The notes beneath the pieces were generated by a model. The model was given only the letters and a program-made list of their open reading frames with translations, had not been told where the DNA came from and searched no databases. DNA of 64,000 bases, from positions 4,591,501-4,655,500 of the forward strand of contig BRXU01000005.1 of NCBI GenBank assembly GCA_030267565.1. Reading direction: 5' to 3'. Below are positions 9,701 to 22,400 of the stretch, in pieces (the stretch's first letter is position 1; each line of letters starts with the position of its first letter). This DNA is from Pleodorina starrii. Taxonomy: Eukaryota > Chlorophyta > Chlorophyceae > Chlamydomonadales > Volvocaceae. The translations under genes and the position numbers were made by a program.

Positions 9701-12700
9701 CCCCAGCCCGCGGCGCCGGGCCCGGAGCCGACGGCGCCCAACGGAAGGGATTCGCCAAGCGTCCGCCGCCGCCGCCACCGCCACCGCCGCCGCTGTCGAG
9801 GCCGCCCCGGGAGGATCCCAGCCCCAAGGTCTGGCGCCAGCTGCCTGTGCGGGCGACAGGGGTGGTGGCGGCGACCGCCGCCGCGGCTGCCGTACTTGTA
9901 CGGCATTCCGAGTCACAGGCCTCGCCGTCGAGGCCGACGGCGGTGTCCGCCGCCGCTTCACCAGTTGCAGTCGCGGCATGGAGGCCCGAGACGACGGCGG
10001 CGCAGGACGCTAGGGGCGACGGCGATGGCGATGGCGCGGACGAGCAGCCGGCGGCGGCGGAGACGGGCCTTGTGAACACGTCTGCGTAGTCGTGTGCGGT
10101 GTACGGATGGAGGCACTCGGCCAGCGGATTGCGACAAAAGGGGGCCTTACGGGCGGTGGGGAGGCCCATGTCCCGAAGCAGCTGGTCATGGAAGGACTGG
10201 GGAGGGGGCAGACGGGGGAGGGGGGTCGGGGGGGTCGGGACGGCGAGGGTGGGGACGGGGTCGAGAAAAAATGATACCGCAGCGAAGAGACTGAGACAAC
10301 CCTAGGTAGATATGATGGGCAACCCCAGGCACAACCCTCCAGGCGGGAAGAGCAACCCTACAAAGGAACAACCCTCCCACAACACACTCCCCCACACCCC
10401 CTTCCCTCGTCCCGGGCCGTTTTAATTACCCCCTTCCCCCCTCCCCCCCTCACTGCCCCTCCCCCCTCCCCCCCTCCCTCCCCTCCCCCCTCCCCCCCTC
10501 CCTCCCCTCCCCCCTCCCCCCCACTGACCAGCATGTACAGCATGACGGAGCCGCCCCTTAGCTTGTGGGGCGGCATCGTACGACGCCGCCACCGGCGCTG
10601 CGCCGCCACGTCAGCTGCCATGGCGTCCGCTGACGGCAGCGGCACCGCCAGGTCCCCCGCCAGAGCCGCCGCCAGCCACTCGGCTTGCAGCGCCGCCGTC
10701 AGGATGTTGTTGAAGGTGGACACCTGCGTACGCATGAACCACAAGTGGGAGTGTGTTATTAAGCTATTAGGAAGACTGCGATTGGTTGGTTGGTTGGCTG
10801 GTTGGAAGGCTGGGTAGGTGGGTGGGTGGTCGGTTGGTTGGTTGGTTGGTGGGGGCTTCGGGGAGGAGGGTTGGGGTGCCACGTTGGGAAGGGGTGGGGG
10901 GGGGCGGAAGGGGGTTGGCAAGCGCATCACGGCTGCGCTTGCGTGAAGCGGAGGGTTGGTGCGCGAGATGATGTTTCAAGGTTGGGTTGAAAGCGGGTTC
11001 AGAAGCCTAAAGCCCGCTTCCCTCCCCCCCCCTCCGCTCCACCGCTGTCCGCCAACCTCGGAGATCCTTCCCCTGATCCCCTCCCCCCGAAGCAGCGGTG
11101 CGGCACCCCGCACCCACCTCCGCCCCCACGAAGGCAAGGCCCGGCAGCCCGGGCGCCAGGCAGTGGCGGTACAGGTATAACCCGTCGTGCTGTACGTCAA
11201 GCGCCTGCCGTACATCGGGCTCCAAGAAGGGGTAGTGGTTGCTGTAGCCCGTGGCGTACTGCCGTCAGAGGGAACGGGGAAAGGGGAACGGGGGAAAGGG
11301 TGGGCCGTCGATTGACAGACAGGTTGGGGTATATATGGGGTGAAAAAAAGATACTGTGAGGTATGGGAGGTTATCCGCGGATAGGCCGGAGGCCGGAGGC
11401 CCATGAACGGTAAAAAGAATAATGGCGGTGGTAGTTGAGATTTGACGAGGTATTGAGGTACGCTATGGTTTCAGAGCCGGTGGTTTGGAGGGGCCCCCCG
11501 GGGCAACCCTCGTCTGCGAGCCGCCGCAGTATCGTCCGTTCGTCCCCGGCCCAACCCCCAACCCCCAAGCCCCAGGCTCCCCCTCCCCCCAAACCCAACC
11601 CAACATACACACCGCCCCACCCACCAGCACCACATCCGGGTCCAGCTCCGTTCCGTCGGTCAGCACCGCCGACACGGGGGTCAGGTGGGACACCTCGCCT
11701 GCCGGGTGAGGGGGGTGGGTTGGTGTGGGGTAAGGGGGTAAGGGGGGTATAGGGTATCCACATCAAGGCCGGAGCCCGGGGGGCGGTGCGGATGCGGGTG
11801 GGCTTGCGTGTGGTGCTGTTGAGGGGTACCCACATCGCCCACATCGGGTCGAGGCCCATGAAGGCGATCTGGGGCCCAACAGCGATAGCGACACGATCCC
11901 TTCCCTTCCCTTCCCTTCCCTCCCCTTCCCTTCCCGTCTGGTCTGCAGGGAATGGAGGAGGAGAAGTACGCTTTCAAGTATTGGTGCTGGCTCGGCACTG
12001 TCGCTCGCCAATGTCAATGTCGGGTGTTGAGCGCTGCTAGATCCCAGCCCCCGTTTGTCCCCCAAGAGCGCACCCCTCCACCCACCCCTCCACCCACCCC
12101 TCCACCCATCCACCCACCCACCACCGCCCCTTCCTCACCTTGCCGTGTGGTGACCTTGGGGTTGCACATCACCGCGGGCCACTTGGCGGCGTCGAGAACC
12201 TGACCCGAGTACCAAATGTCCTGAGGGGGGGGAGGGGGGGTTGGAGAGGGCGGGGAGGAGGAGGGGGGTAAGAGAGGTGAGCGGTTCGATTGATGGGCTG
12301 AGGGGGTTGGCGGTGGGCGGCGGCGCCGAGCAGGTCATCGACCTATCCCCGGAGCGCCCCCCCGCACACCCACTTATGCTCGTGCAGCAACCGCACATCC
12401 GTCGCCCCCCCTCCCTCCTTCCCCCGCCCCTCCCTTTCCCCCCCCCTCCCCCCACCTCCATTGTGTAATGCTCCGTTCCTCGCCGCGCCCTTGCGACCCC
12501 CCAACCCCCCAACCCCCAACCCAGCGCACCATCACCAAGCCATGCCGGTCACTCGCCCCGCAAATCATGCACGTAAGATAAATCCCGCCCCACAAGAAAA
12601 ACCCCTAAACCCAACACGAACCCCAAACACGAGCTCCCTCCTCCACGAGCGAACACACCCAAACACACTCAATCACACACGCACACACAGGAGGACACAC

Positions 12701-15700
12701 TCCCTGCGCAGCCCCTCCCTCACCTGGCAAATCGGCACCGAGGGCGCCCCCAGGGTCTTCTTGATCCCCAGCGCCCGGTTCACTCGGATCATGAACTGCA
12801 CCCAGAACGCCTTCCGCAGCGGCGTCAGGCAGCACGCGGCGGCGCGGGCGGCTCGGCTGGCGTCGTAGTAGGGCGGCAGCAGTGCGCGCGAGGCCAGTCG
12901 CGTGTAGGCGAGCCCCTTGAGGGACACAGGGCCCACGAAGCGAGGGAGCGGCCAGTGCGGCTGTGGGGTGTACGACAAGGGAGGAGCACAGGGCGGAGGT
13001 TGGGAGGGTGGGGTTGGGTGCGGCAGGGTGCGGGGTGTGTGGTCAAGGGGGTGTGTAGATGAGCCTGGGTGGCCGGAGCGGGTACATGGAGGTCGGTCGG
13101 CGGGGTGGGTAGGCCGCTGCTGATGGTGATGGGTGGGTTGGAACCAGGGGCTGGGGACGAAGGGCGGATGCGGATGGTTCGGGAGGGGGAAGGGGAGGGG
13201 GAGGAGGTGGACTTTCGTAGCGCTCTAGGCTAGGCTAGGCTGGGCTAGGCTGGGGATAGGCTGGGGATAGGCTGGAGTTGCAAGCGAGCAAGCTCTCGTA
13301 AGGCCCAGTCTGCAACGGCTGATGGGGTTGGAGTTAGGGCGCGTGAGGCTGGACTCCGTCGTCCCTCCCGCCCCTCCCCTCCCCACCACCTGCCGTTGCC
13401 AACTGCCACCCCATCCCTGCAACCCAACCTGACCGCAACGCCTCCTCCTGCTGCAGCGCTGCTCTGTGCCTCGACGCGCCTCGCCTCGCACAGCCCTCTC
13501 CACTCCCCCCAACTCCCCTTCCCCCCACCCCCCTTCCCCCCACCCCACTCCTTCTCACCCCCCTCCTTCCCACCCCCCTCCCTACCCTTCGGTACAGCAG
13601 CGTCACTGATGCGGCTGTGGCGGTTGCTGTGAGCTCCGTGACGATATCCACCGCCGTCTTTCCGCCCCCCACCACCAGCACCCGCTTGCCAGTGGCCACC
13701 CCCGCATCCGTGAAGTCGCGACTGTGGACCTGAAGACCCCGGTACAGCTCCTGGCCCTAAGGAGGGCAGGAGTGGGAGTGGGAGTGGGAGTGGGAGTGGG
13801 AGTGGGAGTGGGAGTGGGAGTGGGAGTGGGAGTGGGAGTGGGAGTGGGAGTGGGAGTGGGAGTGGGGGGCAAAAGGAGGAGAGGAGGGAGGGGGAGGGCG
13901 ATGTTGATGGCCGGTTGATGGTTGTGGGATTGGGATTAAAGTAGGGCGGTGCGGGTGGTGGGCGGAAGGAAATAAACAGACTGTGGCGGTGGAGGGTCCA
14001 AGGGGGTTGCGGGGGAGGGTTCGAAATCACAACCGCCGCTCAGAGCCGCGTCCGCCTCACTTTACCCGCGCACCCCCACCCGCACCCACCCACTTCAACC
14101 CACCCAGCTTCAGCGCGTACGGCCGCTTCTCCCATTCCCCCATTCCCACTACCCGTGCCCCCACACTAATCGTTTAGTACAGCTGCCCTCGGCCAGCGTT
14201 CGGACTGGCGGCTCACCGGTATTGCCGGAATGAAGGGCGTGGCGTACAGCCCCGTACACAGTACACAGTACGACACGTCCACCCGGTAGCGCCGCCCCGT
14301 GGTCGCGTCCTCGTACTCTGCCTCCCACTCGCCGCCGCCCCACAGAGCGGGGCACGGCCCCGACCCCGACCCGCACCCGGCCCGCTGCGGCTTCGGGTTC
14401 CGCTGCCGCCTCGCCCCCCCACAGCCCGCCGCTGTACCCTTGCTGTGCAGAGACGCCCTCCCCGGATCCGCTTGCGCCGGAGGCTGCTGCTGCTGCTGAG
14501 GTTGAGGCTGCTGCTGCTGCTGAGGTTGAGGTTGCGGCTGCTGTTGGAGGGAATGGCGACGCCCCTCAACGTCAGCCAGGCCATCAGCAAAGACGGACGA
14601 AGGCGGCGAGCGGTCGACGGCAGCCGCTGCGCCGGGCTCCCCTGCCGCCGCCACCGCCGCGCCTGTTGATGCCGTCGACTCCAGCATAGGGCTCCCGCCC
14701 CCGCCGCCGCCGGCGGGGGCGCTGGGGACGCCGCTGCTGCCTGTACCTGTACCTGTACCGTGGCCCGCGGCGCCGCCCGATGTCATCATCGACCCCATCA
14801 GCGCCCTCCGGAACTCCAGGGTTGTGGTGTTGCAGCACTCCAGGGTGGTCAATGTAGCGGTGGCAGCGGCGGCGCTACTTCCGCCGCCGCCGCCGCCGGC
14901 GCCTTCTGCCGCCGCCGGCGCCGCCGCGGCGCCGCCGGCGCCGCTGGCGTTCCTGCTGCTGGCCGGTGAGCCCCCCAGGCCCAGCACCTGTCGGAGGCGC
15001 AGAGAGGAGGTCAGCAGCGAGCCGAGGCTGCCACCACCGCCACCGCCGCCGCCGCCGCCACGAGCGGCAGCCGCTGCCGCAGCCGACAGCGGCTGCTGGG
15101 GCCGCGGCGATGGCCGCTCCCCTGGCTGCGGCTGCGGCGGCAGCGCTGGTCGCTGCGCGTCGGCAGAGACTGCTGCGGCATCCTCGGCTTCTTCGGCTGC
15201 GGTGAAGGACCGCACATGCACCTCGGTAGAAGAGCGCCCCCCGCAGCGGGCTGTACAGCTCCCGCCCCCACTCCCGCCCCCACTCTCGCCTACGTCGACG
15301 GCGACAGCTCGGCCCCGCGGCGGCCCCTGCCCCTTCGGCTGCTGCTGCTCTGGCTGCTGCTGCTGCTGTTGCTGTGGATGTTGCTGTGGTTGCTTCTTGC
15401 GGCGGCGCAGGGATACCAGGCGGCATCCGAACAAGATGTGGCGGTACAACCCGAAGTGGCGGGCGTAGGCCTGGACGTACTCCCGAACGGTCTCGCCGCT
15501 GGGGTACTGCTGCAGGTCTGACTTCCGGGGGTACGGAAATTCCGGAAACTGATAGTGCTCCAGGGGCACTGCGGGGGACGAGCGGGGGGCGGTGGCGGGG
15601 GGGGGCCAAGGTGGGGGAACGAAACCTGGGTGGCTGAATGGACCGAACCGGACTAGCTGGCGGGAAAGAGAGCGGAGGCGCGGGGATGACGGTGGTGCAG

Positions 15701-16403
15701 GCAGCTGGGCGAAGCGGGGCTAGGGACGGAAAGGGCCATCACAGGGGGCACAGGCAACCAGGATGGATGGACTGATAGCGCAGAAGACGCGTTGGCGTCT
15801 CTCCGAAGGGGGCTAGGATGCGCAACGCCGCGGGTGTGGTACGTTCCACGCGGGCAGCCAGCCCCCCCCCCATCCTGCCCCATCCACGATTTTCTCTCCC
15901 TTTCCTCCAAGTACCGCACGGGGCTTGCGCACCCAGGGGCCCCGCGACCTGCACCCGGGGGATCTGCGGCACGGGGATTGAGTGCCTGCCCCGCACTTTG
16001 AAGGGCGCGCTAACAGCGGATTTTGGGGCCACGTGGCTTCCTCTCAGCCCGTACGCTCGTCGCTGCTTGCCTTGGAGTCCATATCCCTGGTAGTTTCGGA
16101 TCCAGACGCCCCCAACGTCCTCGCTCTGCTCGATGACAAGGACCTGCGTGGGACAATCGGCCGCGGGAGAACCGGAACGATAATTAAGACGCGGCCCATT
16201 CCGTCACAAGGGTTACGAAGACCTTCGTGTGCAATGTCGCAAACAACCGTTTCTGAAGCTATATCAACAATAGGTTGAAAAGGCCGCCTTCAACTTACCC
16301 GGAAGCCTCGCTTCAGAAGCGCCCTTGCCGCCTGCAACCCGGCGACCCCAGCGCCAACGACGAGTACGGGGCTGGCCGCATGGTTGCCTATGTTATCAGA
16401 CAT
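6741..16403 (-). CDS. FMO: Flavin-containing monooxygenase with giant low-complexity insert and tail
   Basis: Exons: 16403–16299, 16143–16071, 15568–14217, 13756–13586, 12960–12724, 12220–12139, 11698–11625, 11258–11118, 10723–10529, 10196–6741; spliced length 1,961 residues against about 450–550 for the family. FMOs use FAD, NADPH and O2 to oxygenate soft nucleophiles (N or S). Visible motifs are the FAD Rossmann GAGVAG (residues 17–22), GGVW then [10 protein letters not shown], the FMO fingerprint [11 protein letters not shown] (515–525), the NADPH loop GGGKTA (540–545), YATGYS (699–704) and [10 protein letters not shown] (812–821). A Gln/Ala/Gly-rich insert (about 119–463) splits the FAD domain at a β-hairpin. 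A tail from about residue 856 is almost all Ala/Gly/Ser/Pro. All phases agree. The start ATG is the first before the Rossmann motif. The family is sure; the full tail as one exon is less so. Confidence 0.88.
10420..10520. repeat. C-rich tract in FMO intron 9
   Basis: Runs of C5–C7 are separated by T, with a unit close to CCCCTCCCTCC. The sense strand of the FMO transcript is therefore G-rich directly after the exon 9 donor at 10528. Confidence 0.8.
11370..11412. repeat. Intron repeat family A, altered inverted copy in FMO intron 7
   Basis: It reads GTTATCCGCGGATAGGCCGG, then a duplicated GGCCGGAGG, then CCCATGAACGGTA. This is the inverse complement of the block at 24176 with an internal 9-base duplication. 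Confidence 0.75.
13771..13866. repeat. Hexanucleotide repeat (AGTGGG)16 in FMO intron 3
   Basis: Sixteen near-perfect 6-bp units sit just upstream, in the gene's sense, of the exon 4 acceptor. The gene's sense strand carries the C-rich complement, so the array forms an extended pyrimidine-rich tract before the acceptor at 13757. Confidence 0.9.
15569..16070 (-). other. GC–AG intron of the FMO gene
   Basis: Exon 2 ends ...CTCCAAG and is followed by GCAAGC; no GT donor is near. The acceptor CCCCGCAG ends at 15569. Splicing joins phase 1 to phase 1 and restores [15 protein letters not shown], the expected FMO sequence at this place. The match CAAG/GCAAG is the usual strong context of GC donors. 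Confidence 0.8.
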
Positions 16404-19400
16404 GGCTAAGGGCAAGAGGCAGCGCCTGACGCTACATTATTAGCAAGAGGCTGGAGTTCGTCAACGCGTCAACGCAGTCCGTTACCAAGCCTGAGTAAAA
16501 AGCCATATGTAGCAAATATTTTGATTATCTTAGTTCAGCGCTAAAGCTCGCCTTCATGAACCGTAAAAACAGGCCGAAACAATCTTATTAATGTAAACTG
16601 GTTGCCGTTGAAGTACTAGGTGAAATAATTTCATGGCGAGCTAAAAGAAATCAAACGCTTAATCAGGGCTATCAAAAAGACGCCAGTATTGCACTTCTTG
16701 ACTTTGTACAGTTTAAGGTTCGTCTCATTGGCTCGGCTAGGCTCAGAGTAAGGAAAGGCCTGATCAGCGTTGTACATTGACGCTTTTGAAATTTGTGTAA
16801 AAAGTGAAATAGCGGGTTGTCAGGATGGTCGTCTTACGCCCGAAGAGTTCAATCCCAAATGTCGTGAGCGCGCGTGTGCTAACTAGGGCGAGTAATCTCG
16901 CATAATTGGTTTACGTCCTCTTGTGGAAAGAAACTCGCCCAGGGTCGACCGAACTTTCAACCGTTCGCCGCGACCCACGGGCCTCGAACTTAGCACACCG
17001 TGACAGGTATCCTGCAGGGCGCAAGAGGTAGGGATTTGCCCCCGCACGCGCCTGTCAGCTCATACTTAGCCCCAGCGAGGCCGTTGGGGATCACAAACGG
17101 GTGTCAGAGCACAACTGCCCCTTCCGTCACAGCTTCTGCGGCAATGAATGGATTACGGTTGGTTGGGCTGCGGTCGGCGGCATCGGACCGCAGCCCAACC
17201 AACCGTAATCCATTCGCTGCCGCAGCCGGCTGGGTACCGGACATAAGCAGCAAAAATTGTCATCTGTATCGAGCATGCAGGCATGCAGCCCTCAGCCCGA
17301 TTTGCACTATGGACGCGGTGCGGCGAGTCACAAAGCTCTCGAAGCCCAACATCTCATGATGAACGTGCCACTAACGGTTGCTCGTCGAGGCTGCCTACCT
17401 TCCTGGAACCCCCACCAATCGCAATTTCCGCATGTTCCGGGGCCCTTTCAACGCGCTGTCGGAGCCAAACGGGGGAATGAATGATAGCACCCGTATCGAC
17501 TCGACTCGATGGGCCCCGAAACGGGAGAGGGTTGGGTGTGGGCAGCTGCAGGGAAGGTTTTGAGGTGCAATGCTGACCAGGGGGGCCGTGTAGCAGCTCC
17601 CTCCAGCGGCCAGCTCCCACAATCTTACAACGGAGGAAAAGAGGCCCCCAACGGACGAGACGAGCCCGAACAACTGATACGGTAGTCGCGCCACTGAAAG
17701 AGACAGAAAGAAATGAAACCGCAAGCGAAGCACCGCTGCCACGCCATGTTTTCTGCATGACGCCATCAGCTGTAGCCCGGCCGCCATCAGCGGGGCCTGC
17801 CTAGCTACCGGTAGCGGTTTTGAGCCGCTGCCTTTGTCATGTTGTTAAACAGGCTTCGTCAGTCAGCCAGTTCGAGTCGGTCAGTCAGTAATGTGTCAGT
17901 CAGGCAGTCTGAAGCCGCCGCCACCTGGGGCTGGAAGGGAGGTCATCGCACGTGCACGCAAAGCCCCACCACCCACCTGTACCCACACCGCACCGCCTTG
18001 CCCTTTCATCACATCACATCGGTCCAATGCGCATTACTTCTACGGTATTCTGTCCTGCCTCGCACCTCGCGTGTCCCCACATGCGACTGTCATAAAACCC
18101 TGAGCACCCGGCCGACCAACCGGCCGACCCCCTGCCAAAAAGTCCCACCTCGCCAGGTCAACAGCTCGGGGTGATGGCTCCGAACCCAAACACCCTCCCT
18201 CCCTCCCTCCCTCCCTCCCTACAAGGACAGCCCCCCGCTTGCCTAGCCGCCAGGCGCCTGACGCCCAAGCAGCCTGCACCACGTCCGGCCTACAGCTGTT
18301 GCCGCCCAACATCCACCCGTCCCTCACCCCTCACTCCTCAGCCCCGGGCCGCTGCGCCACCCGGGGCACCGGGCGCAGCGGTCCCAGTCACCTCTCGCGG
18401 GCTGCCAAGGCCGAGGCCCGGGTCGGAAGTCCTCTCGCAAGTTCACTGAACGGGTTTCAAAGGCGGGGCCCGTTACTTCCCGCCCGCAACGCCGTCCTCC
18501 CTTGCCCCACCCCGAAGCACACCTGCATGCCACCACGACCAAGCAGCAGGCACATGGTCCCACGACCGATCACAACCCTTCCTCAGCCTCTCAACTGCCA
18601 CCCAGCGTGCACGCAGCCGGCCACCCGTCTGCCGCACGCGAATCCCTTAGCTTCGTGGTGGCTTCGGAGCGCATCCTTCGGGGCCCCCGGGACCACCTAC
18701 CGGTACGACCGCTTACCAGCGTCCCACCAGGGCCGCCCGAGAGAACCCCTTGCCGCTTGGGGCCTTACCCCGCACCTATCCACAGCATCTAACAGCATCT
18801 AGCAGCAGCAGAGGAAGCAGCGGCAGCAATAGAGGCAGCGGTAGCAGCCGACAATGGCAACGACAACAACCCACGTGCCGCTCACAAGCTGCCAGGCATC
18901 CGGGTCCCCAAAGGTTGTGTGTTTCAGGTTGCGGCCGCCGCTCTCGCGCGTCTGCTTACCCATTTGTATCAATACTCATTTGGCGAAGTTCGACCAAGAT
19001 GGACGTGACTCCCCAGCATGCCGCCCTCCCGCCCTCCCCCCCAACCCTCTAGGCCACACCCGCCGGGTAGCGGACCTACCTCACCCCCCGCCAACAGGCT
19101 GAGCCAGCCCCCCCACCCTCACCACCACCACCTCAGCAGAGCAGAGCACCTCCCCCTGATCGGCCCCGCCGCCTTCTTACTCGCCCCCCTCCCCCAACCC
19201 CACCCGCATGGCTGCGACCCTCTGGCGCCCCATCGGGCTCACCGCACCGCACCGCACCGCGCAGTACCGAGAGGCGTGCATCTCGTGCCGTACTGCGCCG
19301 TGCCGTACTGCACCGTACCTTCCCATGCAGCAGCTGACCGGTGGCAGCACAGGACACAAACCAACCGGACCCAATGGATGCAGATCTCCACTCCTCGGGA

Positions 19401-19499
19401 CTATCCTCGATTGCATGCAGTCCTCCGCTCGCCAGGGCGGTTGGCATGGCAACCGAGTGGTCGGGTTGGGTCGAGGCAGGCGGTGACTCGGCCAACGCC
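16404..19499. other. Intergenic: FMO promoter side and CTF4 3' side
   Basis: No conserved protein is seen. The first 600 bases upstream of the FMO start are clearly more AT-rich than the rest of the window, as expected for a promoter or 5' UTR. A large hairpin lies at 17138–17223. A minus-strand TGTAA at 17629–17625 is a candidate polyadenylation signal for CTF4, but it is 1.9 kb after the stop. (CCCT)n lies near 18183–18222. Confidence 0.5.
17138..17223. repeat. Near-perfect inverted repeat, 38-bp arms, 10-bp loop
   Basis: Left arm 17138–17175, loop 17176–17185, right arm 17186–17223. The inner 29 or more base pairs are perfect; the only mismatches are two adjacent positions near the base of the stem. 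The core of the arm reads GATTACGGTTGGTTGGGCTG on the plus strand. Confidence 0.93.
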
Positions 19500-22400
19500 T
19501 CACTTGCCCAGCTTGGGGGCCTTACGCGCAAAGGGGTTGTTGTACGTCTGTGCGGGCTTGCGCTTGTTGGACTCGGAGCCGCCGTCCGGCTTAGCGGTGG
19601 CGGCCTGGGGGTGGGGGTGGGGTGGAGGGGGTTTGAGACGGGTGAAGTGGTGGAGTTGGAGGGGGTTTGAGACGGGTGGGGGGAGGTGGGGAGGGCGGTT
19701 GTTTGCGTCATCGGACTACAGACCAGTACGGCGAGAGGTGCTGCAAGGGCTCAGTAATGGTCTGGAGGGCGCCATGATGGCCCCTGAAGGGCGGCAGGCG
19801 GTACTCGAGGAAGTGCGAAGGAACTCTCTCTGCCTTCGCTGCAGGCGCCGCAACGGCCATCCAAGCACATTGTAAGGGTGGCAACGGGGGGAGAGCCCCG
19901 TGCGTGTCGAGGAGGAAGCGGTTGCAGGGGGAGGGGCAGCGGGGGGCGCTAGGGTGAAAATACACGCCGCATCTGGCCCGTAACCGCTGACCGGGCGTCG
20001 CCTCCGTAGCAAGGTTCATGTCTGTAGCAAGGTTGACCTTGGCGGGGATGTGTCCCTCTTACGGACCTTCTCTCTCTCTCGCCCTCCCCCTCAGCATTCC
20101 ACGGGCCCTCACCCCACCCCACCCCACCTCGCCTGACCCCACACACCTGGATACCTCTCCCCTCTCACCCACCATCAACCCCGCTGACACACACACACAC
20201 ACACGTACGCTCCCCCACGCCACCGCCAAACCTAGCGACCCATCCCGCAACCCCATCCCGCACCCCGCACCTGCAGCAACGTGTTGGGGGTGGGCAGTCC
20301 GCGCGCCCCCGACTTGGGCCCCGTGGACAGCCCCCCCGCACCCACACCCCCCGTTGAGCCGGGGTCCGCACTAGCAACCAGGTTGGCAAAGGGAGTCAGG
20401 CTGCCACCCCCACCGCCACCGCCACCACCGCCGCCGCCGCCGCCAACGCCCCCGGCTGACGACCCGGGCTGCGAGTTGAGGTCGGCGGGCCGCAGCGGCT
20501 GGGTGGCGGCACCGCCTCGGCCGCTGCCGGCTCCGGCTCCGGCCCCCGCCCCGGGCCGCTGAGTGTCGGCGCCCTCCGGGGCGGCCCCCGGGGCGGCCTC
20601 GTCCCGGTCAATGACAGCGCCCCTGGAGCGGGTTGGGTTGGAGCGGGTTGGAGCGGGATGGAGCGGGTTGGGTTGGAGCGGGATGGAGCGGGTTGGGTTG
20701 GAGCGGGATGGGTTGGAGGGTTGGGTTGGAGGGTTCAGAGGCAGGCTGGTAGGGAGGTAGGGAGGTAGGGAGGTAGGGAGGTAATTGTGTGTCTTGTTGA
20801 GGGGCGAGTAAAGCGCGACGCAATTTTGGTTTTGATCGCAGAACGAGCAGAGCAGAGGCAGCATTGGTGTTGGTGAGGAGGCCGGTGAGGGGTACGGGGC
20901 CGCGGTCAGTTGGTTGGTTGGTTGGTTGGTGTGGGAGTGTGAGGCGGGTTCGGGGATGCGTTCGAGGCGGGTTTGTGACCTGAATACGCGGGGCCGGTGG
21001 ATGAGATAAGTGCAGACGGGTCCAGGGTTGGTACCAAAGGGGTGGTGGTGGGGGCGTTGGGATTGGTTCCGGAGCGGTGTGGGGATGCGGTCGAGCGGCC
21101 TTCCACCCCTACAGAGGAGCAAAAAGAGGGGTGATGATGGCATGGGAGTGGTCCAACGGCGCAGCCTGCCCCCCTCAAGTTAAGTTGGCAGCGAACCCCG
21201 GGAGATCAACGGAGGGAGTTTACCGAGCGAGCTGTCCGATCGGACTCTCTCCTGGAGCCCATGAGCTGGAGGGATGAGCTGACCCTGAGCTAATACCCGT
21301 AGCCCCCCTCCTCCCTGTTCTGTTCAAGACCCTGCCGTCGACGATGACGACCGCCGCTGCCGCCTGCGCTTCGCTGCATTGGAAGCGCACAGTCTTGGCG
21401 CGCACAAACACACACCCAATTGCGCACCCTCCCCCATTCCATTCCAGCGCACCTCTTGCCGAAGGGGATGGGGGTGTACGACCGCTGGTGGTGGTGGCCG
21501 TACGGGTCGGCGTCCGCGGCGGCCGGTGGTGCCGCCGCTGCCGCCGCCGCGTCCAGCATTGCCTGGCGGGATGACATGAAGGCGGAGATGCGCTCCGCAA
21601 GTCCGCGGGCCTGAGATGAAGCGAGAGGCGGGAGAGGGGGAGGGAGGGAGGGAGGGAGGCAGGGGGAGGGGAAAGGGGAGGGAGGCAGGGAAGGGTTGGG
21701 TCAGAGGTTGAGGTGGGCGTAGGGGGCTGGTTGGCCAGGCGGAAGAGAAAGTATCAAGGGGAGGAGCGCAGAGCCACCGTTTGCCGCTGTCCTCCGCCTC
21801 ACTACCTCTCCGCGTCCCCCCACCCCTCCCCGCTGCTGCAGGGGCCCAACTTGGCCCTGAGCCAGTCCCGAGGGCAAGAGGGGTCCGCTATCAGGTGAGT
21901 TGGCACCCCCTCCGCCTCCCCCACCACCTCAATCTCGGGCCAAGTGGGGGCCTCCGTTGTGCTGAGTTCACCAACTCCCAACCACCAACTCCCAACCGAC
22001 TCCCACCTGATGGTGGTTGGCCAGCGTGAGAGCGCCTGCGGGAGACGAAAATGGGATTGTGGGGGCCGGGGGCCGGAGAGTAGCGGGTGTGTGACAGCGG
22101 GTGGACAAAGTATTGGACATGGGCGGCCTCTCAGCCGTGTCAGCATACGGCGTCAAGAAAGGGTTCATCCGTGCAAGGACAGGAGGGCACCACCCACGCG
22201 CCCGACCGCGCCGCCTCAGCTGCTTGGACCAACGCCAACCCTAACGCCGACATGCAGCCCACGCACTCACCCGCCCACGCCGCGACACCCACGCACACCT
22301 CCCCTTCCCCCCTCCCGCCCTCCCCCCTCCCCTTCCCCCCTCCCGCCCCCCCCCCTTCCACCCCGGCCCCCCCGCCCCCTGACCCCCCTCACCCTCCACG

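Noticed and set aside
8845..10089. Long plus-strand open frame antisense to the FMO last exon
   Set aside because: GC-rich codons on one strand leave the opposite strand open too. The minus-strand frame joins conserved FMO exons; this one matches nothing.
13245..14030. Minus-strand frame rich in Pro/Leu across (AGTGGG)n
   Set aside because: It covers FMO intron 3 and exon 4 in a wrong frame; the repeat keeps it open.
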